Shown here one piece after another: positions 4,986 to 7,753 of a stretch of 7,753 bases of DNA. Numbering within the stretch: the stretch's first letter is position 1; each line of letters begins with the position of its first letter. The position numbers and the translations under genes are program-made. This DNA is from DATDYQ01 sp035288965. GTDB lineage: Archaea; Nanobdellota; Nanobdellia; SCGC-AAA011-G17; JAGVZF01. The notes beneath the pieces are model-generated. The model ran no database searches. It saw only the letters and a list, made by a program, of their open reading frames with translations, and had not been told where the DNA came from. Location: positions 1 to 7,753 of the forward strand of contig DATDYQ010000056.1 in the NCBI GenBank assembly GCA_035288965.1, given 5' to 3'.

Positions 4986-5669
4986 TTACTTTCTTCTCAA
5001 TATTAATTCTTCTTCAATCTTATCATTCTTTAAATTATTAATTATTCCTTCAGCAACTATTCTAGGATCTTGATATTGTTCATAATCACTAGGAATTTGT
5101 TCTCTAAAGAATTCCGTTCTCATACCTCCAGGATAGACTGAAATTACTGAAATATTATATGGCTTTGCTTCTGCTCTTAAGGATTGTGTAAATCCAACAA
5201 CAGCAAATTTACTTGCAGCATACGCTGATAAATTAGCTCTGCCTTCTAATGCACTTGTTGATAAAATATTTATAATAACGCCTGATTTCTGTTTCTTCAT
5301 TTGAATAATAGCTTCTTTAGATCCATAAATAGTTCCAAATAAATTTATTTCCATCATATCATGAGCTCTTTTCCAATCAGTTTCTTCTACATTATTATGT
5401 GGTATTCTTACTCCTGCATTATTTATCCAAATATCAATTTTCTTAAATTTCTTAATTGTTCTTTCAGCTAATTTTTTTACTTGCTTTTCATCTCTTACAT
5501 CAGAAATAATTGGATAAGCATTAGTTTCTTTAGCAACATCTTTAATATTTTTCTTTGTTCTAGAACTTATTACAACTTTAGCTTCTTCTTTCGCAAACAT
5601 TACAGCTAACTCTTTTCCTAATCCTTTTCCAGCTCCTGTTATTACAATTACTTTATCTTTTAGTTTCAT
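4986..5669 (-). CDS. Classical short-chain dehydrogenase/reductase
   Basis: The protein has 227 residues, slightly short of the usual ~250. The Rossmann nucleotide site is TGAGKGLG (11-18). Strand 2 ends in SSRTKK, whose R37 favours NADP(H) over NAD(H). NNAG is at 83-86 and the active-site asparagine is N109. The catalytic triad S137, Y150 and K154 lies within the ILSTSA and YAASK motifs. PGG (180-182) follows, then MRTEFF, the usual substrate-loop start. All catalytic residues are present, so it should be an active cytoplasmic oxidoreductase. The C-terminal substrate-binding part is short, and the substrate cannot be told from sequence; ketoacyl, sugar or short-chain carbonyl compounds are all possible. 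It is the last gene of the thrS operon and its ATG overlaps the previous stop by 4 bases. Confidence 0.92.
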   Translation of the reverse strand: MKLKDKVIVITGAGKGLGKELAVMFAKEEAKVVISSRTKKNIKDVAKETNAYPIISDVRDEKQVKKLAERTIKKFKKIDIWINNAGVRIPHNNVEETDWKRAHDMMEINLFGTIYGSKEAIIQMKKQKSGVIINILSTSALEGRANLSAYAASKFAVVGFTQSLRAEAKPYNISVISVYPGGMRTEFFREQIPSDYEQYQDPRIVAEGIINNLKNDKIEEELILRRK

Positions 5670-5989
5670 TTTTTTGGTTCCATAATTTCAAAATACTTAA
5701 AAAATATTTTAAGAACATTCCCTCTTTTTCTTCCGTATAATATTATATGCCAATATTTATCACCCTTAAGTATTTGTATTCTTGTTTTATCTTTTAAAAC
5801 AATTTCTGTAAATTCACCATTATATGTAACTGGAAATCCAAAGATAACTCCAAAATTCTCTTTAATTTCTTGTTTAAATCTGTTAATATTCTTATTTTTC
5901 TTTTCTTTTGTTTCTTTTACCGCTCTTAAATAGATTCTAACTTTATCGTGTTTTATAGATGCTATTTTGCTTTTCATTTTATTTCTCAT
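5666..5989 (-). CDS. Small basic hypothetical protein
   Basis: The protein has 107 residues and no recognised family. Residues 1-45 are helical and very rich in lysine and arginine. Residues 46-100 look like a small beta-rich fold (GVIFGFPVTYNGEF, IVLKDKTRIQIL, KYWHIILYG) followed by an amphipathic segment with FFKYFEI. The basic charge is compatible with nucleic acid binding, but nothing specific is visible. The ATG at 5987-5989 overlaps the upstream gene by 11 bases. A second in-frame ATG at 5975-5977 would start just after that gene's stop and is equally plausible. The downstream end overlaps the dehydrogenase start by 4 bases. Its place in a tight operon supports it being a real gene. Confidence 0.75.
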   Translation of the reverse strand: MRNKMKSKIASIKHDKVRIYLRAVKETKEKKNKNINRFKQEIKENFGVIFGFPVTYNGEFTEIVLKDKTRIQILKGDKYWHIILYGRKRGNVLKIFFKYFEIMEPKK

Positions 5990-6485
5990 CCGTCTTAAAA
6001 CTAAACACCGGACTTAAATTCTCACTTAAAACTTTTCCATTCTCAGCACTTATCTTAACATTTAATATATTAAAACTAGAATTAATATAAGTTACATTCC
6101 AAATTGTTTCCTCTATAACTTGCAAAACAAATACCTTCTTATCTGGTCTTTCGCTAGAATATTTTTCTTTTAACAATTCTTTCATCATTTTATTTACTTT
6201 TTCATAACTTACTTTAACATTCTCAATAACTAATTCTTTAACTTTCTCTTTCTCTTTCTGAAATATCTTCTCTGGATTATTAATCTTAATCTCTTTCTCC
6301 CTTACTAAAAAACTAGTTATATCCCAACTTGAAGGATTAAAATAATCAATCTGCCAATTTCCTTTATTATCTTCATTCATTAAAAAAGCAGAACATAGAT
6401 AACTTTCATTATTCTTCTCTTTCCATTCTTTAAACTTCTCATTTTCCTGTAAAATTTCAAAGTCTCTTTTTAAGTTCTCTATCAT
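5979..6485 (-). CDS. Conserved hypothetical protein, PepSY-like C-terminus
   Basis: The protein has 168 residues, with no signal peptide or membrane helix. The N-terminal part has FKEWKEKN and YLCSAFLMN, then NWQIDYFNPSSWDITSFLV, a beta-sheet pattern. The middle (about 72-110) is a long charged helix. The C-terminal part (about 115-163), with VFVLQVIEETIWNVTYI and INSSFNILNVKI followed by SAENGKVLSE, resembles the strand-turn-strand of PepSY-like domains, where D/E-x-x-x-G-K/E is common. Comparable proteins are known from DPANN genomes, but their role is not. The start ATG overlaps the thrS stop by 4 bases (ATGA), implying translational coupling. Confidence 0.82.
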   Translation of the reverse strand: MIENLKRDFEILQENEKFKEWKEKNNESYLCSAFLMNEDNKGNWQIDYFNPSSWDITSFLVREKEIKINNPEKIFQKEKEKVKELVIENVKVSYEKVNKMMKELLKEKYSSERPDKKVFVLQVIEETIWNVTYINSSFNILNVKISAENGKVLSENLSPVFSFKTDEK

Positions 6486-7753
6486 TTTGAAAATATAGCT
6501 CTTTTGCTTAACAATCTTGGCAAACTTAAAACTTTAAATGGCATTCCTTTTACTTTATCTTTAATCTCTTTAACTAACTCTTCCTTACTCATCTCTAATT
6601 GTTTTCCATCTTCTCTTCTTCTTACCATTAACTTCTTCCCATCCATTTCCTTATCTCCAACAACCAATATATAGCTGCACCATTCTTCTTCTGCATTTCT
6701 TATTCTTTTATTTATTGTATCATCATTATCATCAATATCAACTCTAATATTTTCAAACCCATCAGCTAATTTTTCTGCATATTTCAAATGTTTATCTGAA
6801 CTTACAGGAATTATTCTTATTTGACTAGGAGTAAGCCATAAAGGTAATTTCTGTACTTTCTCTTTAGCTGCTTTCTCAAGTAAAGCATAAATCACTCTTT
6901 CAACAGCTCCCGAAGGACTGCAATGTAATATTAATGGATGTTCTTTCTTCCCTTCTTTATTAATAAAGTTAATATCAAATCTCTCTCCATTTTCAACATC
7001 TATCTGATCAGTAGATAATGCACTTGCTTTTTCATTTCCATCAACAAAATTAAATTCATATTTTAATATAAAGTAAAATTTTCTTTCATCCCACATCTCT
7101 AACAATACAGGTTTTCCAATATCTTTAACTAGATTATTAATTAATTCTTTATTTTCATCATAAAAGTCTTTAGTTACTCTAAAAGCTAATTCAAAATCAT
7201 CTAAGCTAAATCCAATAGAAGTTAAAACTTCTTTGCATAATTGAAATCTTACTTTATATTCTTCTAAAGCTTGTTTCATATCTTGGCACATACAATGAAC
7301 ATCTGGCATTGTAAATGCTCTCAATCTTCTTAATCCAGTTAACTCTCCTCTTTGTTCTCTTCTAAAACTATATCTTGTTAATTCATAAATTCTATAAGGT
7401 AAATTTTTATAACTAATAGTTGAATCATGAGCAATTAAAAACTGTCCAAAACAAGCTGAAAATCTTAAGAAATATCTATTTTTATCACTTTCAATTATAT
7501 ATTGTCTTGCTGGAAATCTTTGTAAATATTTAGCTAAAGCCGGATGATTAAAATTATACATTATCGGACTTTCAACCTCAAAAGCTCCATATTTTATCGT
7601 TCTTTCTGTTACACAAGTTTCAATTAAACTTTTAATCAATCTTCCTTTTGGATAATATCTAAAGTTTCCAGGATCACTTGCTTCTTCATAATCAACTAAT
7701 TCTAATTTCTTCATTAATTTAACATGAGCAGGAATATCTTTTACTTCTCTTAC
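6482..7753 (-). CDS. thrS: Threonyl-tRNA synthetase, archaeal type (5' partial)
   Basis: It charges tRNA-Thr with threonine in the cytoplasm. The 423 visible residues comprise the class II catalytic core and the anticodon-binding domain. The frame stays open to the right window edge, 13 codons past the methionine at 7714, so the N-terminus (including any editing domain) is missing. In numbering from that methionine, the DPGNFRYYPKGRLIK opening is typical of archaeal ThrRS. Motif 2 includes ELTRYSFRRE (R118/E120), and motif 3 is the segment with PSGAVERVI (R273). Zinc ligands C88, H140 and H264 match the three ThrRS positions. Residues about 291-395 are the anticodon-binding domain, starting at LPLWLTPSQIRIIPV and including VGDKEMDGKKL. 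It leads an operon with three smaller downstream genes; its promoter is outside the window. Confidence 0.96.
   Translation of the reverse strand, partial: VREVKDIPAHVKLMKKLELVDYEEASDPGNFRYYPKGRLIKSLIETCVTERTIKYGAFEVESPIMYNFNHPALAKYLQRFPARQYIIESDKNRYFLRFSACFGQFLIAHDSTISYKNLPYRIYELTRYSFRREQRGELTGLRRLRAFTMPDVHCMCQDMKQALEEYKVRFQLCKEVLTSIGFSLDDFELAFRVTKDFYDENKELINNLVKDIGKPVLLEMWDERKFYFILKYEFNFVDGNEKASALSTDQIDVENGERFDINFINKEGKKEHPLILHCSPSGAVERVIYALLEKAAKEKVQKLPLWLTPSQIRIIPVSSDKHLKYAEKLADGFENIRVDIDDNDDTINKRIRNAEEEWCSYILVVGDKEMDGKKLMVRRREDGKQLEMSKEELVKEIKDKVKGMPFKVLSLPRLLSKRAIFSK

Noticed and set aside
1..7753. CRISPR array or insertion sequence
   Set aside because: No regularly spaced repeats, transposase-like protein or terminal inverted repeats were seen on either strand.

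Overview
The window is strongly AT-rich, densely packed and archaeal. The evidence is an archaeal-type threonyl-tRNA synthetase, a tRNA intron bounded by a bulge-helix-bulge splice motif, tRNA genes that do not encode CCA, and BRE/TATA promoters about 26 bases upstream of start codons (leaderless transcripts). The sequon-rich Ig-like surface protein and several small proteins resemble those of DPANN archaea, most likely the Woesearchaeota/Pacearchaeota group. That placement is inference from gene style, not a computed phylogeny.

Left part, + strand: the C-terminal 506 residues of a large Ig-like, heavily sequon-bearing, membrane-anchored surface protein (open from base 3, running in from the left edge). 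Then a canonical promoter drives a three-gene operon whose genes are joined by 4-base ATGA overlaps: a helical protein with a C-terminal helix-turn-helix-like segment, a membrane protein with an eight-cysteine outer domain, and a PIN-domain nuclease. The first and third resemble a UPF0175/DUF3368 antitoxin-toxin pair with a membrane protein inserted between them. This is the best candidate here for an undescribed system.

Middle part (3289-4901): three tRNA genes, Trp(CCA), intron-containing Ile(UAU) and Glu(UUC), alternate with toxin-antitoxin-type genes. These are a ribbon-helix-helix protein, a convergent PIN toxin broken by a one-base shortfall in a homopolymer, and a HicB-HicA pair. The Ile(UAU) tRNA is notable because most archaea read AUA with a modified CAU anticodon.

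Right part, - strand: thrS (running in from the right edge), then a PepSY-like hypothetical gene, a small basic unknown and a short-chain dehydrogenase/reductase, each overlapping the next by 4 to 11 bases, so very probably one operon. A hairpin lies just past its last stop codon. No stretch over 300 bases lacks a gene.
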